A stretch of 64,000 bases of DNA from Anopheles merus (GCF_017562075.2 NW_024427605.1:1-64000); one strand, 5' to 3'; shown: positions 22,397-32,505, counted from the first letter of the stretch. Made by a program: numbers and translations. Notes: generated from the letters alone by a model not told the origin.

Positions 22397-23216
22397 ATTT
22401 ATGCAGCCTCATCAGTAAAATTTCATATTTACGTATGTAACCTTGTACCTTGTTTAAATACATAGCATGTATTTGTTATTGTTGCTGCTCATGGTGTAAC
22501 GCTCGTTACCGGTGCTCGGTGTTTAATTGGTGCTTAATGTGAAGTTGTAGGGTGTCATCAGTCGTCGCTCGATGTCTTGTCGTCTTCCACGTTGGGAACG
22601 GTTGTTCCATTCAATCACACTAGTCACATCTCGTATACCGTAGTCTCGCCATTCATTCTATCACCTTTCAGATGAACATCACTTCTACATAGGTATTGCT
22701 TATGGTTTCACTGCACTGCTTCTCATTACTCATGACATCATTATTTCCGTTTACTTTAGTTTTGGGGTCGATGCGATGTTCCTCACTTCAAGGTAGCTCT
22801 AGTTTGCAAACTGATCGCTTAAGGGTTTATTCATAATGTTGTTGCATTTTTGCACGTTGAGGAAGGTTGTCACAACACTTTTTTTTTACATAATTGCTTT
22901 ATATCACACTTTTTTTTCGCCCTTCAAACGGTTCATCACTTATATTTTCGATGAGTTGTCATTTTGTACACCACACTGTATTTGCTTTTGGTCGCTCATT
23001 CATAGCGATTGTTTTTTTTTATGGGTCACTTGTGCCAGCTGGGTTGTTCAATACAAATTTGCACATTTGACACTTTTATCCGTCGTATACCGGTTATGGT
23101 CAAAAACGCACTTTTTTTTTACACTATTTGATGCGTTAGCACGACACTGCTGTACGTTACCGTTGTACGTATCACAAATAATTTGTTTATACTTCTGCCC
23201 GCCGATTGCATATTAA
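22397..23216 (-). other. Gypsy B untranslated leader
   Basis: The leader lies between the primer site and gag. It has no convincing ORF and several A-runs (minus strand) of 8-10 bases after CAC/GTG-type sequence, for example near 22880, 22910 and 23110. Long leaders are usual in the 412/mdg1 group. Confidence 0.5.
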
Positions 23217-23230
23217 GGTCACGGTCGCCA
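23217..23230 (-). promoter_or_regulatory. Gypsy B primer-binding site, tRNA-Arg type
   Basis: Directly after the 5' LTR the minus strand reads TGGCGACCGTGACC, complementary to a tRNA 3' end of the form ggtcacggtcgcca. Use of tRNA-Arg is the established habit of Drosophila 412 and mdg1, which supports the lineage call. Confidence 0.5.
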
Positions 23231-24089
23231 TGTAATGTGTTTGATGACTGTTACGGTTGCCATGTGGTATGTTTTGGGATAGTCACGGTATATTCGATTT
23301 TGGGACGGTTGCTATGTAGTAACTTTGAACTCGCGTTGGTCAGGGTGGCCTTCGTCATCGTTTGCCGAATTAAGTAGAACTGAGGTGGATACTGTTTCGA
23401 AGCGGACGTTCGACACTTGATCGTCCAGGCGATCATAGAAACCTTTAGGAGGTTTCCCTTACTGGAAACGTTGGAGTTTAGAGGCCTTACCTTGGGCAGG
23501 GGGACATATCTAAACTCTTTAAATGAGAACTCGATAGATGTAGGATGGGCATAGTCCTATCCTGACAGTCCGAACGAATCTGACCTGCCATGATCGGAGT
23601 TGGTTTTATTTATACTCTCTATTTTGTGTCAATTATGCTGAATGTCAAGTTTTGAGTTTACATATGGTTGTGCTTATTATGTAAGGTCAGTTCTGGGTTC
23701 TGACGCTTACGCGGTGTTTTGTTTCCTACGCTTACGGTTCTGTTTGTACACACGAGGTACGGTGTCTCTGTTGGTTGCTATTATGCAATGCTGTGTATTT
23801 ACGCTTTACCCACTTGAAGCGTTTTGTGCTGGGTAAGGTTTTTTTCGCACCTCCGGGGTTGTGTGTCGCTTGTGTGTTTTAAGTGTTTTTGGATAAGGGT
23901 TTTTCTGCTGACTTACAATTCCTGACGTAAGGTTATTTATGTGGTTTGGATTGTGTTGGTATCTTGAGTGGTTGGAATTTGGTCTTTTTGTGTGTTGTGT
24001 TGTGTTGACAATTTTGTGTTTATTAAGTGTAATAAGAAATGTGTGTGAACTGATTGAAAACAGTATAGCATGTGCATGTGCATGCTACA
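23231..24089 (-). repeat. Gypsy B 5' LTR
   Basis: 859 bp, same ends and same sequence by eye as 16603-17461. The ctcg duplication follows at 24090-24093, after which the gypsy A frame resumes (PLTMMLKKENQF). Confidence 0.5.
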
Positions 24090-24093
24090 CTCG

Positions 24094-24302
24094 TCCTTTA
24101 ACGATGATGTTAAAAAAAGAAAATCAGTTTGATTTTGGTATACGGGAAATTGCTGCGTTCGAAGAGATAAAATCAGTGTTAGTGAATTATCCGGTATTGC
24201 GTATTTACCAAAGTGGTGCAGACACTGAAATCCATACAGATGCAAGTAAGGATGCATTGGCTGGAGTGCTCATGCAACGTGCGGTAGATGACGGGATGTA
24301 TC
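24094..24302 (+). pseudogene. Gypsy A RNase H, first part
   Basis: The frame continues from the RT connection at 16602 with PLTMMLKKENQFDFG, then the RNase H active-site strand TEIHTDASKDALAGVL, ending GMY where hAT1 is inserted. RNase H removes RNA from the RNA-DNA hybrid. The first acidic residue is kept (HTDAS). Confidence 0.5.
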
Positions 24303-24401
24303 TAGTGATGGGTCAAGTAGCACAGTGCTACCACGCACGCACAGCACATCAATATGTGCGAGCACACTTGCACACTAATCAAAATTGTGGTACTACTTTT
24401 G

Positions 24402-24800
24402 TGCAATCGCACAATTTTGTGCAACCGCACAATTTTGTGCAACAGCACGATTTTGTGCAACCGCACGATTTTGTGCAACCGCACGATTTTGTGCAACCGC
24501 ACGATTTTGTGCAACCGCACAATTTTGTGCTATAGCACAATTTTGTGGTACCGCACAATTTTGTGCTGTAGCACAATTTTGTGCTGTAGCACAATTTTGT
24601 GCTATAGCATAATTTTGTGTGCGCTCTATTTTGTGCTCTAGCACAATTTTGTGCGCGAACTATTTTGTGCTATAGCATAATTTTGTGCGCAAGCAATTTT
24701 GCGGTAGAGCACAATTTTGTAGTAGAGCACAATTTTATGATAGAGCACAATTTTGTGGAGGAGGACAATGTTGTGGTAGAGCACAGTTTTGAGCTATAGC
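24402..24800 (+). repeat. hAT1 left array of 18-bp near-palindromic units
   Basis: About twelve contiguous units of the form gcacaattttgtgcaacc (with gcacgattttgtgc variants) run to about 24620, then looser copies to 24800. The 18-bp period keeps several frames open on both strands, producing repetitive pseudo-proteins that are not genes. It mirrors the right array. Confidence 0.5.
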
Positions 24801-25138
24801 ACAATTGTTTGTGTGCACAGTTTTGCGCAACTGTAGTAAGTGTGTTACCACATTGAATGTGAGGTTCTACATTCTCGTGCTACGTCGGTTTGGTTCTGCA
24901 GACAGTTTTTGTGATGCTCTTTTTTCAATTGAACCCAATTGTTGGGCTAGGTACGAAAAATGTGCTGCACATAAACAGTATACTACGCACAGTTTTGGTT
25001 TCTTCTGTTGTTTAGAATTGTTAAAATATTAAGAATTTGAATATAAAATACAACATTTTATGCACTTTGGCTAAATGAAATCACCTCCATCAAATCGATG
25101 ACATCAAACATCATGTTACTGCTGTTGTTGTATGTTTT

Positions 25139-25330
25139 ATTCTTCTTCTTCTTCTATTTGGCGTAGCGTCCTACGCGGACTTTCCGGCTTATACAGGCTT
25201 TCGAGACTTTATTCATTATCACGCAGCTGGATAGTCAGTCCTTGCTACGGGGTAACGGTTCATTTGAAGCTTGAACCCATGACAGGCATTTTATTAAGTC
25301 GTTCGAGTGAACTACGGGAGCGCCTCTAAG
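25139..25330 (-). mobile_element. tRNA-type SINE
   Basis: On the minus strand there is a B-box-like GGGTTCAAGC near 25275, a body with gtagcaaggactgactatcc, and a tail of AAG repeats (TTC repeats on plus, 25140-25155). The 53.4-kb region has a second, diverged copy on the plus strand with the same order. The layout resembles SINE200-type repeats of Anopheles, from memory. Confidence 0.5.
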
Positions 25331-25339
25331 TGATAATCA

Positions 25340-25433
25340 TTTCACTTAGCTATAGCACAAAATAGTGCGCGCACAAAATTATGCTATAGCACAAAATTGT
25401 GCTATAGCACAAAATTGTGCTATAGTACAAAAT
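25340..25433 (-). repeat. hAT1 inner units in right-arm orientation
   Basis: Copies of gctatagcacaaaattgtgc at about 25355-25425 have the orientation of the right array. The LINE 3' end is inserted in this array, with agtacaaaat duplicated at 25424-25433 and 26297-26306. Confidence 0.5.
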
Positions 25434-26134
25434 GTCTGAACAACGACCTACAAATTTCTGTTGATAAATGTTTGTCCATGTCGTTTCACCGTTCTAATTG
25501 TCCAATAGTGTTTAACTACTGCATCTCCGGTACACAATTACAACGACACAGTGCAGTAAAAGACTTAGGAGTTACCCTTGACCGTAAACTTGACTTTCAT
25601 GTGCACCATAACGAAATTATTGATAGAGCGAACAGAATGCTAGGATTTATACGCAGGCAGTCGAGAGAATTCTCCGACCCACATTGTCTTGTCGCACTCT
25701 ACAAATCACTAGTCAGATCCATCTTAGAATACTCCTCAGTAGTTTGGTGCCCATCGTCGTCGTTATGGTCGAATAAGATTGAGTCAGTGCAGAAAAAATT
25801 CACCCGTTTGGTCTTACGGTTCACACCCTGGCGTAACGTAGCAGCAAGACCTAGTTATCATGCCCGGTGTTTAATTTTTGGACTCGAGTCTCTCGCTACT
25901 CGTCGCGAAACGGCGCAAATCTTGTTTATGAAAAAAATCATCCTAGGAGAGATAGATTCACCGGACCTTTTAGCTAGAGTTAATTTCCACGTACCTGCTC
26001 GTATTTTAAGAAACTTTAGGCTACTAAGAGTTGACCAAACTAGACGTGCATATAGCGATAATGAACCTTTGACTGCGATGGCTTTTAGATTTAATGCACA
26101 TTATGACTCTTTTGACTGGAATTCCCTAAGTTAA
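25434..26134 (+). pseudogene. LINE RT C-terminal fragment
   Basis: The frame reads LNNDLQISVDKCLSMSFHR, DLGVTLDRKLDFHVHH, SILEYSSVVWCPSSS, IESVQKKFTRLVLRF and the CR1-type tail ending FDWNSLS. It stays open for about 230 codons to the stop at 26134, so the insertion is not very old. The catalytic RT half is missing through 5' truncation. Confidence 0.5.
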
Positions 26135-26296
26135 CCTGTTTTTCTTGCTGTGATACTCTGTGTTATTTATTTTGTGCTGATGTTACATTGTACCGTGATG
26201 CTTTATGTTATTATAAGTTTAGTTTATAAGATCAGTGATAAGGCCAATGATGGCCAATCACTTAACATTTACAAATAAACAAATAAACAAATAAAG
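25434..26296 (+). mobile_element. 5'-truncated CR1-like LINE inside hAT1
   Basis: It carries only the RT C-terminal region and 3' end, closing with acaaataaac repeats (26270-26296). A 10-bp duplication agtacaaaat flanks it (25424-25433, 26297-26306), proof of target-primed insertion into the hAT1 array. The coding part is related to the LINEs at 56.9 and 58.1 kb. Confidence 0.5.
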
Positions 26297-26530
26297 AGTA
26301 CAAAATTGTGCGGTACCACAAAATTGTACGGTTGCACAAAATCGTTCGGTTGCACAAAATCGTGCGGTTGCACAAAATTGTGCGGTTGCTCAAAACTGTG
26401 CGGTTGCACAAAATTGTGCGATTGCACAAAATCGTGCGGTTGCACAAAATCGTGCGGTTGCACAAAATTGTGCGGTTGCACAAAATTGTGCGGTTGCACA
26501 AAATTGTGCGGATACACAAAAGTGGTACCA
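26297..26530 (-). repeat. hAT1 right array of 18-bp units
   Basis: About twelve units of gcggttgcacaaaattgt type, the reverse complement of the left array units, ending about 80 bp from the right TIR. Left and right arrays together can fold into a long hairpin. Confidence 0.5.
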
Positions 26531-26606
26531 CCAAAAGACCGCACACTTAATTGTGTGTGGTAGCACCGCACCACACAGTAAAAAGTGATACTTGACCCAT
26601 CACTAG

Positions 26607-26985
26607 ATGTATCATCCTTGTTATTACTACAGCAGACTAACCAACCAAGCTGAACAGAAATATCACTCTTTTGAGCTAGAAACATTAGCGGTGGTAGAGT
26701 CTTTAAAGAAATTTCGGTGCTATTTACTGGGGCAAAAGTTTAAAGTGGTAGCCGATTGCTTCGCCTTCAAGCAATCCATAACTAAGAAGATACCGAACGC
26801 AAGGGTTAGTCGTTGGATGGTGGTCTTAGCAGAGTTCGAATTTGAAGTCGAACATCGCAGTGCCGAAAGAATGCAGCATGAGGATACTCTATCCCGTGCC
26901 AGTGTAATGTCAGTGTCTACAGCGATTTGTGAGCGTATGAGAAAGAGCAGCAGCGTGATCCAAAATTAGCAGCCATTCTTTCAAA
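26607..26985 (+). pseudogene. Gypsy A RNase H, second part
   Basis: The frame resumes HPCYYYSRLTNQAEQKYHSF with ELETLAVVESLKKFRCYL, VVADCFAFKQS and HEDTLSRASV, the RNase H and tether motifs. In the strand VVADC the usual TDH is altered (ADC). It runs to a frame change at about 26969. Confidence 0.5.
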
Positions 26986-28110
26986 GTTGTGCAGTGGTGA
27001 AGAAATCGATGACTATTTCGCAAAAGATGGTGTGTTGTATAAGGGTGATGTGTTTTCATCTAAATTGTGCGTGCCAATCTCGATGGAAGCAGAAGTTATT
27101 AAGAATGCTCACGATCAAGGACATTTCGGAATCAGGAAAACTAAGGAACGTTTAGTGAGTGATTATTACATTCCAAGTGTTGACGAGAAGATAGAGAGGT
27201 GTATTTGTTTTTGTGTGAAGTGTATTCTTGGTGACAAAAAGAGGGGTAAAGCGGAGGGATTATTAAACCCTATTCCAAAGGGCGAGGTACCTCTCGATAC
27301 GTTTCATATCGATCATCTCGGCCCTATACCGTCGACGAAGAAATCTTACAATTACATCCTGACTGTGATCGACGCGTTTAGTAAGTTTACGTGGCTATTT
27401 CCTACCAAATCAACGGCGGGTGACGAAGTAGTGAAGAAGTTACAGGTCATCGCAAGTGTTTTTGGCGATCCCCGACGAATAATTAGTGACAAAGGAGCAG
27501 CTTTTACATCGTCAATGTTCGCGAGTTATTGTGAAGAGCGTGATATCGAACTACACACGATTGTCACAGGTGTTCCAAGAGGTAACGGGCAAGTGGAACG
27601 AGTAAATCGCACCATTATTCCGGGTTTGACTAAGCTATCTATCGATAAACTGGAAGAGTGGTACCGACACGTGAATGCGGTGCAGAAGGCGATCAACAGC
27701 AGCTGGCAGAGGGCAATCCAAACCGGTCCGTTTGAATTGCTAGTTGGAGTCAAGATGAAAGATGCCGACGGTAACACGTTGCGCGCCATGGTTGAAGCAG
27801 AGTTGCAACAGTCGTTCCAAGACGACAGAGACGAGCTACGCAAAATGGCAAGAGATGGAATCCAAGCCATCTAGAACGAAAATCGACGAAGCTACAATCT
27901 ACGAAAGCGACCGGCGCGTAAGTATGAAAAAGGTGATCTGGTGGCACTTCCCGTGACGCAGTTTGGACCGGGGAGAAAGTATCGGCAGCGGTTTTACAGG
28001 TCCGTACGTTGTGAAGGAGATTCTGGAGCATGACCGTTTGAGTGTGCGGAAACTGGATGACGATGCTTGCTCAGCCGTGAAACCATGGGTACATCCGGGC
28101 CGGATGTAAC
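26986..28110 (+). pseudogene. Gypsy A integrase
   Basis: A 295-codon open part has the HHCC finger (NAHDQGHFG...CVKCILGDK), first Asp in FHIDHLGPI, second Asp in IISDKGAAFT and Glu in GQVERVNRTI, so the DDE triad is complete. A TAG after GIQAI (27872) and shifts near 27975 interrupt the basic C-terminal tail, which can be followed as RKYEKGDLVALP and further to about 28110. Just before the LTR lies a polypurine-like caggaagggcc. Confidence 0.5.
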
Positions 28111-28124
28111 ATCAGGAAGGGCCG

Positions 28125-28331
28125 TGTAGGATGGGTGACGAATGATCCACCCTGTTTTCGTGATGACAGCTCGGATGAGAGCGGCGTGACTCGATTAAAC
28201 GGGAGAACGGGAGAACGGACAGCGGATGCCGACAGTCGCACACGGAGATTAAAGTGAAACACACGTGAAGAACTAAGACGATTATGTTAATTTGAACTGA
28301 ATAAAGCACTCTTTTCTCTTTTCATCCAACA
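28125..28331 (+). repeat. Gypsy A 3' LTR
   Basis: Starts TGTAGGATGGG, ends CATCCAACA, followed by the taag duplication and by the resumed copia RT frame. Confidence 0.5.
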
Positions 28332-28335
28332 TAAG

Positions 28336-29364
28336 GTATGCCATTTGAAGAAAAATATATATGGATTAAGGCAAGCAGCTAGAATTTGGAACGATCGTTT
28401 GAATACAGTTTTACAGCAGGAAGGGTTCAGTGCTAGCGATGCAGATCCATGTTTATATCAAAAATTGACGGATGACATACACTGTTATGTGTTAGTTTAT
28501 GTTGAAGATCTGCTAATTGCTTGTAAAGATGAGACAATTATCAATCAAGTAGCTCAAGCACTTTCAAGATCGTTTGAAATAAGTTTGGGTGACATTCGTT
28601 ATTATCTTGGAATTGAAGTTGAGCGAATGAAGCTGGCGATTTTTATATAAATCAGAAAAAATATATTAACGAAGTAGTTGTATCGAGTGGATTAGAACAA
28701 GCAAAACCTTCAAATATTCCATTGGATACGGGATACGAAAAACACAAACTAGGAGAATTTCTAGAAGATAACGAATTATATCGTAAGTTAGTAGGACAAT
28801 TGCTCTACAATACTAGGCCAGATATATCAGCTCCTGTATCGATCCTGAGCCAAAAGATTTCGAAACCCACGAAAAATGATTGGATAGAATCTTTCCGATT
28901 GCAATACAGATTCTGGACTTTTTGGTTACGCAGATGCAGATTGGGCGGAATGCAGAGTTGATCGGAAATCAAACAGCGGGTACATATTTAAATTTTGTGG
29001 TGGAACATTATCTTGGAGTTGTAGAAAACAGACCTGTGTAGCGTTATCAACTGCAGAAGCAGAATTTATTGCGTTATCTGAAGCGTCACGAGAGACAATT
29101 TGGCTACAAAAGTTGTTGAAATATCTTGGAGAAGAACATTTAAAAATTATCATGTATGAAGATAATCAAAGCTGTTTGCAGATGTTAGAATCAGAGAAAT
29201 ATAGCAATCGGACGAAACACATTGATACTAGGTACCACTTTGCGAAACATTTGAAGAAACTCGGGATAGTGAAATTTGTGTATTGTCCGACTGAAGAAAT
29301 GCTTGCTGACATGTTAACGAAACCAATATCGAGAATCCGCATCCAGACTCTGAGACAATTGTAG
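28336..29364 (+). pseudogene. Copia reverse transcriptase 3' half and RNase H
   Basis: Continues the copia RT with KKNIYGLRQAARIWND and the catalytic box LVYVEDLLIA, where copia RTs normally have YVDD. A frameshift near 28650 and another near 28900 follow. RNase H motifs are GYADADWAEC, ALSTAEAEFIAL and YEDNQSCLQM, then TKHIDTRYHF and MLADMLTKPI, with the stop at 29362-29364. The Asp-to-Glu change in the catalytic box should abolish or cripple activity. Confidence 0.5.
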
Positions 29365-29412
29365 TATTTGCATAGTGAATATTGCAAGTAAGAACACAGC
29401 GTTGAGGAGGAG

Positions 29413-29557
29413 TGTTGGATATCATAGAATACAACGTTGTGTTGTTGAATCAAAGTAGACTATAGTGTAGAATAAAAGTTTTTTAGTTTTCTGTGTAACT
29501 TAAAAGAATACAGAACAGTTTAAGTTGTGTCAATTATTTTATTAGAAAATTCCAACA
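29413..29557 (+). repeat. Copia 3' LTR
   Basis: Starts TGTTGGATATC after a purine-rich gaggaggag tract and ends TCCAACA. gctct follows at 29558-29562. AATAAA at about 29471. Confidence 0.5.
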
Positions 29558-29562
29558 GCTCT

Positions 29563-30464
29563 TGCGAGAGTTTTTTCTATGCCTAGATGAGGAGCATGCA
29601 ACCATTTGGTAATAGTTGGTTGCATGACAGTAGGAACAACCAATCGATGCTCTTTGAACAACAATCCATTTTCAAAATGAAGCAAGTGTCGATGCTTATA
29701 AAACAATTGTCCTAATGAATCTAGTTGATTATATGACGGCCAGCCCTGTTTAATATAATTGACAATTTGCTTGTATCTTTCATCATCATTGAGTTTACCT
29801 ACATAGTAATTATAATTATCAGTCAATAAGCATGCTTTCTCGGATATTGCATGAATTATCCTCGATAACTCGTTGCTAAAGTCTTTATTGTCTGGCAGTG
29901 TTGCTCGTGAGAGACAGTCAGCTATAAGCAATTCCTTACCAGGTGTGTATTTTATGTTCATTCCTGGATACTTCAATGCATGGAGGAACATTCGTTGCAA
30001 ACGAGGAGTAACATTATCAATATCACGTTTAACCAGAGCTTCTAGTGGCTTGTGGTCCGATTGAACAGTGAATTCGTGACCATATAAGAAGTGATGAAAT
30101 CGTTCACAACCAAAAACAATAGCCAAGAGTTCTTTTTCTTTTGTGCCCACTTTTGTTCACTTTTGGATAGTGTGCGAGATGCATATGCTATGGCCTTTCC
30201 GTTGTGCATTAAAACACTCCCTAAACCATCTTTAAAACTGTCTGTTTCAACTGTCGATATGCTTGTTGATATCAAACATTGCTAGCACGGGTTGATTGGT
30301 AATCGTCTCTATTATATCGTCAACCTCACGTTCGTGTTGCTCGGTCCAAGACCATTCAACATCATTGCGAAGCAGTTGTCTCAGTAAGGCGGTTCGTTTG
30401 GATAGATTTGGAATAAATTTGCCTAGATATTTTAGCAATCCCAGAAGACGAAGCACCTCTGACT
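29563..30464 (-). pseudogene. Gypsy C RNase H and integrase start
   Basis: RNase H motifs: TDSFKDGLGSVLMHNGKAIA (about 30230), then after a frameshift KEKELLAIVFGCERFHHFLY, VQSDHKPLEAL and ELLIADCLSRATLP. Integrase zinc region begins WLHAPHLGIEKTLARA and is cut by the copia insertion. A preceding connection segment (LLGLLKYLGKFIPNLS, 30450) shows the usual RT-to-RNase H order. Confidence 0.5.
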
Positions 30465-31345
30465 TATTTTTTGGTATGCCCCGACCAAACAATTGAATCA
30501 ACAATTGCATTTATGTAAGGTTGATCTGGTCTTATTTTGCCATCAGATAATATGTGACCCATGAACTTGATCTCATCAGTTCTGTATTGCGTTTTGCTAG
30601 AGTTAATTTTTTTGTTATTTTGTCTAGCTCTTTCAAGAACAATTGATAGTGTTTTGTCATGTTCCTCAAAATCCTTTCCTGTAATGGCCACATCTTCAAA
30701 ATATATTTCAACTCCAGGAATATCCCCAAAAAATTTAACCGTTCTTTGTTGGAACATTTCTGGTGCACTACTTATTCCAAACGGGACACGATTTCATCGG
30801 AATCTACCATACGGTATCATAAACATGGTTAGATCCGAACTTCTTCTATCTAGTTTCAACTGCCAAACCCATTTTTAAGATCAAATACGGTAAATATTTT
30901 TTTTCCTGTCATACGACTTAGAAGATCTTCTGACTTTGGGATAAGAAAATGTTCCCTTTTGATACATTCATTCAATGGTTTCGGATCTAGACAAATACGT
31001 AAAGCACTATTAGGTTTTTCCACAATTTGCATATTGTTAACCCAATCTGTAGGGTATTCAACCGAACTAATTCCATATTTTCCATAGATTCCAAGATTTC
31101 ATATTTTTAAGCTCATCTTTTAAACGAGAGTGCAGGCTAATTGGTATGCGCTTTTTGTAGTGCAAGGAGGGAGTAGAGTTTTGTTTAAGCGCTATAGTGC
31201 ATTCCCCTGGAATGTTTCCCATGCCTTCAAAAAGATCTGCATTTGACTCAATGAACGTTTTCCTGTCTGATGGAAACGGATGAGATGATTCTATACTATT
31301 CAAGCGTTTCAGCAATCCAAATGCTGTACATGTTTGTGATCCCAA
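30464..31345 (-). pseudogene. Gypsy C reverse transcriptase
   Basis: Upstream RT sequence reads LNSIESSHPFPSDRKTFIES and PISLHSRLKDELKNM, with the middle scrambled by frameshifts between 30770 and 31070 where GLKFDLKNG-type and MFIIPYGR-type RT remnants can still be followed. The catalytic box is YFEDVAITG, with Glu for the first Asp, then KTLSIVLERARQ and KFMGHILSDGKI. Dead. Confidence 0.5.
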
Positions 31346-31365
31346 TATTGGTTGAAAATTGTCAT

Positions 31366-32391
31366 CTACAACAAAGAAATTAGCTGATAATGCGTTTTTG
31401 GTCTTAGTTTGTCCTCGTCAACACAAGTAAGACAAATCTGACCGTGTATTTGAATACGATTGTTGTTATAATCCACAACATTAAATGTACGCTCTTTCGA
31501 CAACGGTAAGTTCATACGGGTAACCAAGCTTACAGGAATGCAATTGACATCTGCACCGGTATCAAGCTTAAATTCCACTGTCCAGTCCTGAATTAGGTAT
31601 CGTTTAGTCCATTTGTAATTGGAACCCACTGTTGCTACATTACAGTTTACTCTACAATAAGAATTTTTATGAAAATCATAAGAATCCCTATTTTCCATAC
31701 CGTCACAATAAACATCTCTAACAATGTTACATGAATCAGCCCATGCGATCATGTGTACATCTTTGTCGTTCCTCTGCTTCACTTTATGCGTTGTTCGTAC
31801 CGGTTCCCGTGAGAAGTCAGTGTTGCTGTTGATCTTCGGAGCTTTGCAGAATTTCATGAAATCTCCCCGTTTTCCGCAATTGTTACAGGTCACATTCTTC
31901 GCAGCATAATAACGACGATGACTCCTGTTGAATGGTTGTCCACAGTTATAGCAGCTTGCCTTTTGAAGTTCTTTACGCTGAATTGTGTCTACTTTCCAAT
32001 TTCCAGCATCTTTTTCAACACTATTGAGGTGATGTGCATCGTTGGTCTAAATTAGTTGCTAGGGTTTTGACGCAGCATCATACGTTTTACACATTTCTAC
32101 GACGTATTTAAGCGGCTCCTCTTTTGCATCCAACAATTTTAGCTGCAAAGATTTATTCTGCATGCCGACTATAATACGATCACGAAGCATTCGGTCAGCA
32201 TAGGATGCGTGACAATTTGCACACTCAAATTCACAAAATGCCATTTGTTTTCGTAGTGCCGTTTCAAACTCTGCAAAGGGTTGATTTTCTTTCTGCTCTA
32301 TGAGGTTGAATTTGAACGCTTCTGTAGGGATCGAGAGCAGCAAGGAAAATAAATATATACCATAGATTCGAATAAGGCAAGTAACTATCAT
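31366..32391 (-). pseudogene. Gypsy C gag and protease
   Basis: The capsid part includes QPFAEFETALRKQMAFCEF and YADRMLRDRIIVGMQ. Two cysteine knuckles follow: CYNCGQPFNRSH and CNNCGKRGDFMKFC (31870-31960). The protease motif is EFKLDTGADVNCIP (about 31560), with the expected DTG. A stop separates the capsid from the knuckle region near 32055. Mag-like gypsy elements have this layout; lineage not certain. Confidence 0.5.
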
Positions 32392-32400
32392 TTAATGATG

Positions 32401-32485
32401 ATCAGATGATCAGATAAGAACATACAAATATAAGTTTATTAAGTAGAAACATGAAAACAGTTAAGATATAATAGCGATTAACGAA
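32401..32485. other. Short junction between gypsy C and BEL1
   Basis: AT-rich sequence with a gatgatcagatgatcagat repeat near 32397. No LTR for either neighbour was seen here. Confidence 0.5.
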
Positions 32486-32505
32486 AAGTATCGGCTGCTA
32501 CAGGC

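Larger units (their letters stand above)
16603..24089 (-). mobile_element. Gypsy B, young mdg1/412-like LTR element
   Basis: Two 859-bp LTRs looked identical wherever compared, with ctcg target duplications at 16599-16602 and 24090-24093 inside gypsy A. The element lies on the minus strand: 5' LTR 23231-24089, primer site, leader, gag (22396-21134), pol (about 21131-17508), polypurine tract, 3' LTR 16603-17461. No env. The Asn/Arg-rich gag tail without zinc knuckles, the long leader and the tRNA-Arg-type primer site are features of the 412/mdg1 lineage. Two pol frameshifts are present despite the apparent youth. Confidence 0.5.
24303..26606. mobile_element. hAT1, hAT-type non-autonomous element with inverted repeat arrays
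   Basis: TIR tagtgatgggtcaagta is present at the left end and its complement at the right end, with an 8-bp duplication gatgtatc at 24295-24302 and 26607-26614. The gypsy A RNase H frame resumes across it. An 8-bp duplication with a TAGTGATG-like TIR is typical of hAT. There is no transposase. Subterminal arrays of 18-bp near-palindromic units occupy 24402-24620 and 26297-26525 in opposite orientation. Inside lie a SINE (about 25139-25330) and a LINE 3' end (25434-26296). Length 2304 bp. Confidence 0.5.
13562..28331 (+). mobile_element. Gypsy A, a Ty3/gypsy element with two nested insertions
   Basis: It has 207-bp LTRs at 13562-13768 and 28125-28331 and taag duplications at 13558-13561 and 28332-28335. 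The order is leader with tandem repeats, gag, protease, RT, RNase H, integrase, no env. Gypsy B (16603-24089, ctcg duplication) and hAT1 (24303-26606, gatgtatc duplication) interrupt it; without them it is about 5 kb. Gag starts with a SAP-like helical motif shared with gypsy E and the fragment at 142-1006. Confidence 0.5.
10580..29557 (+). mobile_element. Ty1/copia element with nested insertions
   Basis: LTRs of about 145 bp lie at both ends, with 5-bp duplications gctct at 10575-10579 and 29558-29562 inside the gypsy C integrase frame. Gag, protease, integrase, RT and RNase H follow in copia order. After removing gypsy A (13562-28331 plus one taag) the element is about 4.2 kb, a normal size for insect copia-like elements. 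In-frame stops at several places make it inactive. Confidence 0.5.
29558..32400 (-). mobile_element. Gypsy C, old Ty3/gypsy element cut by copia
   Basis: Minus-strand gag, protease, RT, RNase H and integrase start are spread over many short frames. The rest of the integrase lies beyond the copia at 10383-10579. No LTR was found at the right end, where it stops near 32400, shortly before BEL1. It is the oldest layer of the nest. Confidence 0.5.

Noticed and set aside
23217..23230. A tRNA gene fragment (ggtcacggtcgcca)
   Set aside because: Only the 3'-end complement is present, directly beside an LTR, so it is a primer-binding site.
24402..24620. CRISPR-like regular repeats
   Set aside because: Units are directly contiguous with no variable spacers, the genome is eukaryotic, and the array is part of a transposon.
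24354..24644. Repetitive open frames such as CNRTILCNRTIL and AQNRAVAQNRAV on both strands
   Set aside because: They arise because an 18-bp tandem unit without stops keeps several frames open; the array belongs to hAT1 and the frames have no start context or domain.
26262..26685. Matching repetitive frames in the right hAT1 array
   Set aside because: Same cause as the left array, and one runs through the LINE tail and gypsy A sequence.
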